NCBI GenBank assembly: GCA_019915135.1
Contig: JAHLMK010000002.1
Coordinates: 62,001-126,000 of the forward strand
Source of the DNA: Strobilurus pachycystidiatus
Lineage: Eukaryota > Basidiomycota > Agaricomycetes > Agaricales > Physalacriaceae
DNA length: 64,000 bases
Reading direction: 5' to 3'
Below are positions 1 to 11,197 of this stretch, piece after piece. The first letter of the stretch is position 1, and each line of letters starts with the position of its first letter. Position numbers and translations under genes: made by a program. The notes below the pieces were generated by a model. It was not told the DNA's origin. It saw nothing but the letters and a program-made list of their open reading frames with translations, and searched no databases.

Positions 1-1876
1 GAACTTCTACAGCCTCTTCGGCAACTCGCGTGCCCCGCCTCAAGTACTCGGTGATAATCTTTGGGTGGCGAGGCGGCGAGTCAAAGCCCATTGACATGGG
101 CACATCTGCGGGCAGTGTCTCGGAATTGCGCAGATCCTGTAGAGCGCCTCGCAAGGGCGCCAACGGATCCGAGTCCATGTCGTCGTCCGTGTCATCCGAG
201 TCAGACTCGACAACGTCAATGAGTTCGTCCTCATCGCTACCCTCACCATGATCCTCACTAGCCGGGATAAGGGCTTCGGGCAGAGGAAGTCCTAACGCCT
301 CATCAAGGATTGCATAGGCCCACAGCCGGATGGGACGAGCAAGGCGTGCAACGGTCTCTAGATCTGGATTCTCGATAAAGAGCCGACTCCAATACGTCCC
401 CGTAGCAAGACAGTTCACGAGGAGCGGAGGAAAACGACCCTTTCTGTAGGCGTCGAGGTACCTGGTGCGTATTTGTATTCGCATGATCAGTTCATCTTCA
501 CTGTCATCGTCGTCGGCATTGGCTATGGTCTCGAGTACCCGGGAGTAGGAGGGAAGAGCGGGGCATATATCCGGCACATGCAGAGCGCATATCTGTGTCG
601 GCCAAAGGCTCTTCTCTCCCTCGTGTTCGCCCTCGTACTTGGGAATGGCGTACTGCAAGGCTCCTTCGGCGATTTTGTCGGTAATAGTGTCGATCTGGCC
701 CGGGCCGACGGTATGTGAGATTTTGGCCGTAAGAGCAGTCACCGTTCGATCGATGAGATCCATGACACTGCCCACTTGATGCTTCGCTTTACGCCTGGCG
801 GCAGGAGCGAGTATAGTCTGGATTGTGGAAGCCACGCGGTCAATGCGTAGAACAGGCGATAGTCCGCGCTCGAAGAAGAGAGTGTGTATGTTGAGCCTCG
901 AAGCAACATCTTGGTTGGTGAAGTCATTCCCAGCGAGTGACGCTAGTAAGGGAAGGAGAGTAACCGGAAGGTTGAGATGATTCGCCAGTGCCACTGGATT
1001 GAAGGCGGAGCAAGTCAAAGTCAACTCAGAAAGATTTTCAGGTGGAATGATGCCCTTCCCAAAGGTAGAGTTTGCTTTGAGTGTGCGCGCTCGGCTCTTG
1101 ACGTTGGTCACTTGCAGGAAACCATCGTCGGAGGCGGGTTCTGGATCGTCTTTAGAGGCAAGTGCAGTCCACACCATGTCATCCAACGGCATATAACCGC
1201 GATACCCCTCGGAATTGAGGATAACGAAGTCAGAATCCGTCCCTACAACGTATCCGTTCAGCCGTCCAGCTAGCTCTACGGCGTAAGGATCGCATTCCTC
1301 GTCGGCGAAGTGTACGTCAAGTGAGTTACCAGACGTTCGAATGGCATCCAAGGCATGAAGTGTGGCGGCAAAGTATCCAGGAGGAATGATGCGTGTCTCC
1401 CGAAGAAAATGAGGAGATGTGCGGGAGGCAGAAGATGTCCTGAAGAAGAGAAGGGAGGGTTCGATGATGGACTTCGATGCACGCGAGACAAGTGTGGGGA
1501 ATTTTATTTCTGGGTAGGGTCCTAAATGAAGGGTGAGCAATGGCGATATCTGTTGACGTCTTCAAGAACTTACCATCGAAGACAAATGAGATTTTGAAGC
1601 CAACTTTGATCCAAGCATTGACGACTTCGGTTACAAGGTCAGAAAACTCCTTGTATTCGCCGCCGTAGATCCAAGGCAGGCTGCATCGTTGATGCAAGGC
1701 GTAAATCAGGCTGGAAGCGGAGCCGGTCAACTGATCGCTCGATAACAGTGCGGTTCGGCTCACGACCAGGCATCCACCACAATGTGCACGGCATCATCGC
1801 CGGATGGAAGGCTTATCGTTTGGGATAGCGCACGCTTATGTTCTCGCAAATAGCTGGTCAGGCCATGAACGCCCAT
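1..1876 (-). CDS. Asteroid-type XPG-domain nuclease-like protein (3' end outside window)
   Basis: Starts at 1876 with MGVHGLTSYL, the usual N-terminus of XPG/FEN1-like nucleases of the Asteroid branch. Two introns fit (1711-1763 and 1522-1573); joining the exons gives DAWSLIYALHQ, LPWIYGGEY and FVFDG, which are the XPG-N landmarks, and then YVVGTDSDFVIL in the XPG-I region (acidic metal-binding residues). The frame is open to base 1, about 590 codons visible, so the C-terminus is cut by the window edge. An acidic Asp/Glu/Ser stretch lies near 160-250. Family knowledge: structure-specific nucleases of DNA repair; the Asteroid branch is poorly characterised and may be catalytically weak. The role here is inferred from the domain only. 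Confidence 0.85.
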
Positions 1877-2093
1877 GAGAAGAGAGAATTTCTGTTCGTG
1901 GGAAGATCGCTGCACTGATAGGCGGTGCACTAAAGTTCTGCTCTGGCGACACCTCAAAGTCAAGATGGTGCATTTATTGACAACTCTGAAGAATTTCTGC
2001 GTACGCACGTCTACACTGAAGAAAGTTGAATGGGATGAGCGAGGGAGACTGGCCCGATGGCATTAAAATAACCACACAAGCCAAGGTGTCAAT

Positions 2094-2175
2094 GGCACTT
2101 TGCCGGAGTGGTTAACGGGATGGCCTGCTAAGCCATTGGGCTTTGCCCGCCTGCGTTCGAATCGCAGAGGTGTCG
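2094..2175 (+). tRNA. tRNA-Ser (GCT anticodon)
   Basis: An 82-nt cloverleaf. The 7-bp acceptor stem pairs 2094-2100 with the seven bases before the discriminator G at 2175, with G-T wobbles. The anticodon stem ATGGC/GCCAT encloses loop CTGCTAA with anticodon GCT at 2127-2129. A class II variable arm (TGGGCTTTGCCCG region) is followed by the T-arm CTGCG-TTCGAAT-CGCAG. No intron is seen. It decodes AGC/AGU. Confidence 0.95.
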
Positions 2176-2178
2176 CTC

Positions 2179-2183
2179 TTTTT
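2179..2183 (+). terminator. RNA polymerase III T-run terminator
   Basis: A run of five T residues starts 4 nt after the mature tRNA 3' end, as expected for Pol III termination. Confidence 0.7.
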
Positions 2184-3560
2184 ATGCATTATCTCAGTAA
2201 TTGCGCCACATGTAAAATCTAAAATTTAAATTTTAGACTGTGCGCTTATTTGATTTTGGACTTTGGAATTGGCAGCTTTTAGATTGAGTGCACTCGGCGC
2301 TTAGCATAGTGCGCACGCTGCGACCAATCCATGCTGGACCGGCACCCCCACCCGCCAATGCATTCCGGTCAATTCTGTGATAATCATGATCGTCAATGTC
2401 CTTCGAATGGTGGATGGTGAACGTTTGAACGTTAACCTCAACGGGGCATTGGCGCAAAGCCTTGCTTTTGGAATGTGGTAGACTTTACTACTGTCATTGC
2501 TCCGCATCAGTTTTTTCCGAGTTACATCTCCTGACATCTCCATCCCAATTGTGTGAAGTGACGCGCCGAATGTTTATGTTGCTCATGTGGGGGCTGGAAG
2601 AGCACTCCTGCAAGCGGACTTGTCATGATATTCTGGATCAAAACAATGCAACATGATTCAAGACGTATTGTCAGAGAGCTCGATACCAAATATAGGCAGG
2701 GGTCACCGCTACTGCCAGTGAGCGCTTGAGCGGCGAAGGAAACTCGGGGGCCCCTTGGCAGACGAACTGGATCAAATTCATGAGAGCACCGGTAAGCACA
2801 CTAGTTATGTGCAAGTGGCATGTAATGGTGTCAAATGTGATGGTCATATTCGGAGAATCAGACGTTCATGAAGAGAACCACCAAGACGCCAATCTTGGGA
2901 GGACCGCAGTCCTACATAGGTCATGTCAAGTCGAGAACCTGATCAGAGGAGAACAGGTGGCGAGTCGCGTAAGGCTACGTAAGCAAGAAAGCACGTGCCA
3001 AACCGGCCCTAAAGTCCGCCTAGAAAAGGTGTCGAAGAAAAACCTTTGGTTTTCTTCGTGCGGCGACACGGCTATAATCTGTTTCCCAACGTTGCTCATG
3101 GTTGCTCCTCCCATTTTCATGGGAATCTACGCGGCCGTTCGAGTGTCAAGCCGTGCCCTGAAAGACCGGACTTCTTAGCACCCAATGTCGTCTTTCCTGC
3201 AGGTGGAAATACGATGGGTCGGTGGTTTCGTACATATCTACGTTCATAATGAATATATCTCTTTGAATTCTCATTGTTTATATTCACGAAAGGAATCACT
3301 GTACTACCGGCCTGCGACTCGAGTAGCTCGAATCAGGACCTGTTGTATCAAAGCGACAACTACACCACTAACCTCGAAAGTCTCAAGTCGCTACACGAGA
3401 AACCCACCATCACGACTGTCATGATTCTCACCTGATTCACACAAAGCAATGAATGGAAGAGAATAAAACAGAATCGATGTTCGTGTAAAGATATGAGGTA
3501 CAATAAGCACGTCGTTTAGATTGCATCAAGTGTCATTCACGCCCGCAAGTCCAGAGTCTT
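2184..3560. other. Intergenic, no supported gene
   Basis: About 1.4 kb between the tRNA and cornichon. Only short open frames occur (the longest, 2726-3178 plus, is 150 codons) with no recognisable motif and no convincing intron structure. I see no repeat or RNA gene. Confidence 0.5.
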
Positions 3561-4402
3561 TTACTCGCTGTCTGCGATGAGGGCCACAATCATTCTGATG
3601 GACGTGTTAGCAAGTGAGAGGCATGATAGGTCATCTCGCAACGCACCGGTAGAGGTAGTAAAAAAAGGACAGGAGGTAGAACCCAAGCTTGATGAAGCTT
3701 TCCTTCTTATGTCCTCCGAGAGTCCTGAAGATTTCCGTGGCATCGTACATGTGGTTTTTGTTCCGTATCCTGACATTTGCATGAGAATGCCGTCTCTCCA
3801 GAGGTGAGTGACATACTTATTGGCGTTGAAGGCAACGAGAGGCGCGTTCAACAAGAACGCCGTCCATTGGCCAGAGATCAAGAAGAGAGTAGCGAGGAAC
3901 GCGTGTGCGATGTTTTCCGGTAGGACGAACTAGAAATGACATCAGCTCCATGGCACGCAGCATCAACGCGGACGTACTTGATTCAACTTGTTGCAGAGGT
4001 CTATAGGATTTATGTAGTCGCATTCCAGGTCTGAGAACATGATGATCTGTTGAGTAGGTAAGCGGGCTGTTCGGAAAGGGGCGTGAGGTAAGGCCAGAGG
4101 CTATGGCGAAATTCACGCGACAACAGCCGAGAGCGAACGAGACGAGATACGCACGAAAAAGACCATGCAGAACAGCAGTCCAGCGGCCATGAGGACCGCG
4201 AAGAGAAATAGCCAGCCTGTGAGCCATTCGCGGTGCACGCAACGCAGATAAGGGTGACGAGTGCGGTTGATGGAAAAGACACGATATATAGCAGCGGATT
4301 GAAGAGCGGCAGAGGCGGAATGACACAGGAGAAAGTCAGAAACGATTTAACAGGGGACACGAAAGTGTCCAAAACATGCCAAAACGCACCAGCTCCGCCC
4401 AT
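3561..4402 (-). CDS. ERV14: Cornichon family ER cargo receptor (Erv14-like)
   Basis: Six exons give a protein of about 137 residues, the normal size for cornichon. Exon 1 is only 13 nt (4402-4390, MGGA plus one base); intron 4389-4217 brings in [16 protein letters not shown], the first membrane segment. Later exons give [20 protein letters not shown] (the family signature), a second hydrophobic segment around [13 protein letters not shown], and the typical C-terminus [15 protein letters not shown], ending with TAA at 3561. Family role: a COPII cargo adaptor at the ER that selects membrane proteins for export. The start was chosen because it reproduces the short M-G/S-G-x-x-WLF N-terminus of the family. 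Confidence 0.95.
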
Positions 4403-4736
4403 TGTTGAATTCGTCGGTTTCTTCGTGAGGAATACGGTTGAAATGTCGGCCACTCTATCGAGAATTTAGAGACAAAACAATGAACAGACATCAAAGCGCG
4501 GCAGACTGACAAGGAGAAAGGGTCGAGAAACGTCAAGTGGTCTGAGTCGTGGAGGCGGAGAGCAAAGAGGAGCGAAGGTGGGACCTAGGTAGACAGTCAC
4601 TTTCGGCTGTGACGCTTCGTTACATGGCGCATTTTGCGTACGCAGGCGTAGTACGCGTATGACAAGGTATGAACATTGACAAAATTTACATGGTTTGCTT
4701 GATTGATTCTCGTATATATCCCCAATCATTCGACTT
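4403..4736. other. Short intergenic gap
   Basis: About 330 bp between the cornichon start and the halogenase stop (both minus strand). It should hold the cornichon promoter and the halogenase 3' UTR. No gene is seen. Confidence 0.5.
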
Positions 4737-6792
<2,056 letters not shown>

Positions 6793-8585
6793 CGTGAGGA
6801 CTGAAGACTCGGATTCAGACCATTGTCAATCCTTATATACACTTTGCGAGTGCGCTCTGGGCTCGTGACAGTAGATCTTCGAGAATCAACGACATTTGAT
6901 TACGATACGCGATACGCTGGGCAGTGTTATCTGAAAAGTACTCTTGTCCTGGATATTGGAACATGGTACTGACCTGATCTTTTCTATGCCTTGTGATGCA
7001 TCAGCGGCTTGTGATGTTCCCATCAATCCGAGCGAGGGAGACACCTGGTGACAGTGAGACGGCTGAAGATCCAATTGCAACAGAATGGCACAGATCACAG
7101 GCAGGTCCAGTCACAGCCATGTAGAGCGGTAGCTTGATAATCGATTCGTGTGGAGTCGAGTCCACAAATAACCGTCGACACACAACGACATACCGTGGTG
7201 CGCATGGTGATATCAAGTATTATCAACGTCAAGTCTAGTGGTACTCGTCAAGATTGGCAGATGTGTACAAACAAGTCCAGCATTTTGTGGAAACTCGCGG
7301 GATGAGCATCACCGCCCACATGCGGACCAGTGAATTTCGGCGGAAAAAGATAGTTGAGGGCAAGCTAGACAGACTAAACAGTGACACAACTTACCACTTG
7401 CGGAGTGACAAGTCGGACCTTGATCTCGAGTCGGCATTCTCCGCGGCCCGCCCCCCCCACTTGTCGGAACTTCGGAACGAGAGCCTGAGTCTGCACTGTG
7501 ACTAGGGGTCCCGTAGGGCCATATCCTTGCGTCGCGGTTGTTTTTTCTTCTTTTTAACTTCATGGGCCACGAGAGACTGTGCCACAAATGATCATATATC
7601 CTAGTCATTGTCACTACTTAACAACAACACGTTATCTTATTGATGACAGCGCTTGGGTCCTGCAGCGTTAGCTCGCTGGGCAAATTGGCCCTACTCCGGC
7701 CACCAACGCTCCTACAACCCACGCGAACCGGTCGGAACTATGTAGTAGCCAAGAAATTGGTGTCGCTTTCCTGCATGGCGGAAGTGAGACGAAGGACGAG
7801 GGATGGATTGCTATCTTCGTGTATGACAAGAAGATCGTCAGCGATAGCGACAAGGAATTGGGTTTCACAGTGATAACAGTGTCGCGAACAAGGGCCCATT
7901 TCCCCTGAACTTCAGGATGTGGTTGGATTGCTCCGCGTGCATGATGTGAACTGAGAGAACCTTGAATTGAGACCTGGCATAGACAGTATGTGCCTCACCA
8001 ACATCTCAATTCTTTTCGCGCTGAGCGGCGGCACATTTCGATTGCTACGTCGAGTCCTGCGCTTTGGCTCGACTTGTTTGAGGGGGCCAAAGCGGTGCTG
8101 GACCTGCTGGTCATGGTGAGTTGAGCGATTGGAGTACAGCTTGAACTACATATGACTATTGTTCTTCCACAGGCGCCTGGAGCTCGCCGACCTCAAGCAA
8201 GTTCCTAAGGCAGTTGCATACGCATCTGGTGGGGATGAGGTCGAGTGGCAATTTGGTAGAAATTGCGAATATGACTCTAACTATGTGCCGTCAAACAAGT
8301 ACACGGCAAACTGAGGTCGAATTGGTTCTTCTTCAACATGTGAGACATAGCGGGGTACTACGATGCGCTGGAGCACTGACCAACCAAAGACACTGCTGGC
8401 GTGCAGAGGTCGAGTATGCGAGATCGAATTGGTTTGCCATAGCGCGAATGGAGGTCGGCGTCAACCATGTCGTGCCGCTCAGTCCCGTCAAAGCTGATGG
8501 CTTGCCATGACGATGCCGGCATGGACTGATAAAGTTTGCCTCCGCTCACTGCCGCTCAGAATTGTTCTGCGCGCGGCATGTCTAT
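6793..8585. other. Intergenic; unassigned 78-codon open frame at 7672-7908
   Basis: About 1.8 kb upstream of the halogenase. A plus-strand frame from 7672 to a TGA at 7906-7908 contains GWIAIFVYDKKIVSDSDK and looks protein-like, but I recognise no family and see no convincing start or upstream exons. It could be a gene remnant. Nothing else is supported. Confidence 0.35.
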
Positions 8586-8594
8586 GGCATGTCT
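8586..8594. repeat. 9-bp target-site duplication, left copy
   Basis: GGCATGTCT directly precedes the left inverted end (which starts TAG) and recurs directly after the right inverted end at 16290-16298. Confidence 0.7.
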
Positions 8595-8723
8595 TAGTCT
8601 CGATGCCAGACGTTCGCCAACAAGATACTCGATGACAGTCGATCGAGTACCTGGCGAAGCGTCTGGAACAACTCGGGGTCCCTTTGGCACAGTCGGATTT
8701 TTTCCCACGATTTAATTGAACTT
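8595..8723 (+). repeat. Left terminal inverted repeat
   Basis: Pairs with 16172-16289 read on the minus strand. The best block is 8651-8723 (for example GGCACAGTCGGATTTTTTCC). The repeat also contains an internal self-complementary pair (GCCAGACGTTCGCC near 8605 and GGCGAAGCGTCTGG near 8653), so each end could fold into a hairpin. Confidence 0.75.
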
Positions 8724-8877
8724 AGCGAGATTCAGCACAAGTCCAAATTTCAACTACTTCCCTCTCGTAATTTGTGCTCATACATTCATCTTAAATGCAT
8801 ATATCAGTCGATCCACATTCTTAGAATTTTCTAATACAGTGGCGGTCTCGAGAAGTAAGTCAATTATTCGGAATGTC

Positions 8878-8882
8878 ATTAC
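8878..8882. repeat. 5-bp target-site duplication of the LTR element, left copy
   Basis: ATTAC directly precedes the 5' LTR and is repeated at 15685-15689 after the 3' LTR. Confidence 0.9.
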
Positions 8883-9353
8883 TGTCACGAATCGCCTCTA
8901 TTCTGCTTCCTCCATCACGTCTCCACTCCCGACATCGCCACATTCTCCCATCTCTACATTCACCTCGGCCTGGGCCTAGCCCACATTCACTTGGCATCCA
9001 TCGTCTTGGCATTGCCTAGACCTGTCCATCAGTGGTCTGATGACCACCTGGGTCCACTCCGGACCGCCTATTGTCTCTACTCCGGCCCGCCTATTGTCTC
9101 GCCACATTAGGACTTCCTATTGTCTTATTGTTCTCCTCCTTACAACACAGCCACAGACTTTGTATATATATAGTAGCTCCCTTACCTTTAGTTTCCTCAG
9201 TCTGTTCTCTTCGTCTACTCACTGCTTGGTCGCTCCTAGTACTGTTGTAGCTCAACACACTCCTCCACATCTTATACTTCAATCTCTATCCCTCTTCTCT
9301 GTCTTGTTTGTGACTTGGGTGGTCGCCTTAGTATTCGGGCACCGGTCTTGACA
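8883..9353 (+). repeat. 5' LTR (471 bp)
   Basis: Begins TGTCACGAATCG and ends GGTCTTGACA. Apart from an extra 4 bp near 8907 it appears to match the 3' LTR throughout. Confidence 0.95.
9163..9172 (+). promoter_or_regulatory. TATA box-like element of the 5' LTR
   Basis: A TATATATATA run within the LTR, about 190 bp before its end; the same run is at 15494-15503 in the 3' LTR. It probably directs genomic RNA transcription. Confidence 0.5.
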
Positions 9354-9398
9354 CTAGAACAGACTCTTCTACACCCACCTCACACCCTCGCTCGGCGC

Positions 9399-10144
9399 AT
9401 GCCCGCCGACCGCACAACCTCAGACCCCACGCCTGCCTCTCAACCTCGTCCCACACGCCTTGTATTCAAGAAGACTGCAGCTGCCACTCCCCGTACGTTA
9501 ACCCACCGCGAAGTCCTTTTTCACACTCTACCGGCTGCTATTAGGGCTCGTCATCGCGGAGATCACCGCAGTTTCTGGCGTGACACCGATACCGGTCCAC
9601 GCACTCCTATCATCCCATCATCGCCCGCTTCTCTGCAGAAGAAGCGCCTCCCACACCACCTCCCGGCGCCTACCTTCATCAGGGCAAGTACTTCCAACTC
9701 GACGAAGAGTATCACCCCCAGGAGATCTTCTACGAGCCAGAAGACGAAGACTACCCCGAATCTTGGCATTACCTTGAACCAAACGGAGACAAGTACTACC
9801 TTGAATCAGAAGAGCATCAGGAGGCTAAAAGGCGTTTAGAAGAGCGCACTCGAGCTGAGTTACAATCATCCACACAGACCCCAGGCTCACCTGCACCTCG
9901 TACCCCAGTCCCCTCTGCTCCACCGTCTCCTGTCCGATCGGAACCAACCTTTAACTCCGCTCCTACCTCCCCAGTTCCATCCCCAGTCCAGGACAATTCA
10001 CCACCTGAATCCCAACCTCTTGCTTTAGACCCCGAACCCTCTGAACCATCGACTCCCCCGTCCTCATCGTCATCTTCCTCTTCCTCCTCCAATCCCTCTC
10101 GGTCATCGTCTCTATCTTTTCCAGTTCACCCAGTCCCTCCTATC
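9399..10144 (+). pseudogene. gag N-terminal leader region with an apparent frameshift
   Basis: From ATG at 9399 a frame encodes a Pro/Thr/Arg-rich segment with LTHREVLFHTLPAAIRAR and FWRDTD, but it loses protein-like character after about 9630. From there the gag frame takes over (open from 9580) with GKYFQLDEEYHPQEIFYEPE and WHYLEPNGDKYYL, running in frame into the gag ATG at 10145. The frame changes at a CTCT run (9631-9634), consistent with gain of one CT dinucleotide. Either the leader is broken in this copy or translation starts at 10145. Confidence 0.5.
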
Positions 10145-11197
10145 ATGACTACTATTCCCAGCGAGCGTGGAGCTAAGCTTGACGACTTCGTCGGCGACCG
10201 CGCCACATCCACTACATGGCTGGCCCAATACCGCAACCACATGCGGCTGAACACCGCCCGCTATTCTACTGAGATCGAGAAGGTCTCGGTCTTCCTTTCA
10301 TATTTCAAGGGACCTCTCGCCGGTAAATGGGCAGAACGCCGCATGAAAGAGTACGATGCCGATCAGGACGATAATACCATCCCAGCTGCCAGCAAACGCT
10401 GGACCACACAGGCATCTATCATCGAGAAGTTCAAAGCCGACTATGCGGCCATCGACCCAATCACCGCTGCGCGTACCGCCATCGAGACCATCCGCCAGGA
10501 AAAGGACTTATCTTCAATTGATAAGTTCATCACTGCCTTTGATGGCTACGCTGATGACTCCCAGTTTGACGAAAGCTCATTACTCTACTTCTTCAAACGC
10601 GGCTTGAACCCTAGTCTCTTGGACCGAATCTGCATGTCCTACCCCATTCCCGATACCCTTGACAAGTTCAAGACCCGCGCTGTTGAGATGCAGCATGCCT
10701 ATGAAGCCCGCAAGGCTGAAAAGGCTAACTGGACACAGCGCTCCCATTCCTCTCCCGGCATTTACGCTCCTCGTGCCCCGCCCCAGCGCGTCCCGGCTCC
10801 CGCTCAAGATATGGGAGTACCTATGGATGTAGATGCATCCCGTAACACAGGTGCTACCTCGTCCTCTCCTTTGACTAGGCTGACCCCCGAGGAGCGCGAA
10901 ATCCTTCGCAGGAAGGGCGCTTGCTTTAGATGCCGCGGCCCCAACCACATGTCCAAGGACTGCCCTACTCGCTTTGGTACCAGCGCCTCTGCTCCGGCCG
11001 CAAACCGCACCATTCGCGCCGCTGACACGTCCGCCGCTGTCACGGCTGTTCCCACTTCCTCCGACACTGCTCCCGCATCGTCTGCCGATGCAATTCAACA
11101 GATTAGCAACGCGGCCAACTTGCTCCGTGGCCTACAGGGAGATGAGAAGGCGCAGGCCTTGGCTTTCTTGAAGGATGTCGCTGGCCTGGATTTTTAG
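10145..11197 (+). CDS. gag: Gag polyprotein of the Ty3/gypsy element
   Basis: 350 codons from MTTIPSERGAK to a TAG at 11195-11197. The N-terminal half (WLAQYRNHMRLN, LSYFKGPLAGKWAE, FFKRGLNPSLLDRI) is a retrotransposon capsid domain. A CCHC zinc knuckle (CFRCRGPNHMSKDC) near residue 262 binds nucleic acid. The tail is Ala/Ser/Pro-rich. The frame runs upstream without a stop to 9580, so the true N-terminus may lie earlier. Pol lies in the -1 frame and overlaps. Confidence 0.9.
   Translation: MTTIPSERGAKLDDFVGDRATSTTWLAQYRNHMRLNTARYSTEIEKVSVFLSYFKGPLAGKWAERRMKEYDADQDDNTIPAASKRWTTQASIIEKFKADYAAIDPITAARTAIETIRQEKDLSSIDKFITAFDGYADDSQFDESSLLYFFKRGLNPSLLDRICMSYPIPDTLDKFKTRAVEMQHAYEARKAEKANWTQRSHSSPGIYAPRAPPQRVPAPAQDMGVPMDVDASRNTGATSSSPLTRLTPEEREILRRKGACFRCRGPNHMSKDCPTRFGTSASAPAANRTIRAADTSAAVTAVPTSSDTAPASSADAIQQISNAANLLRGLQGDEKAQALAFLKDVAGLDF

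Noticed and set aside
2726..3178. 150-codon plus-strand open frame as a gene
   Set aside because: No recognisable motif, biased composition or splice structure; its N-terminus and neighbours look random.
9315..9398. Gag leader starting inside the 5' LTR
   Set aside because: The first ATG after the LTR (9399) gives the protein-like start; the upstream part belongs to the LTR and is not conserved as protein.
10580..11098. 172-codon minus-strand frame within gag
   Set aside because: Antisense shadow of the gag coding region, Gly/Arg/Ser-rich as expected from reversed GC-rich codons.
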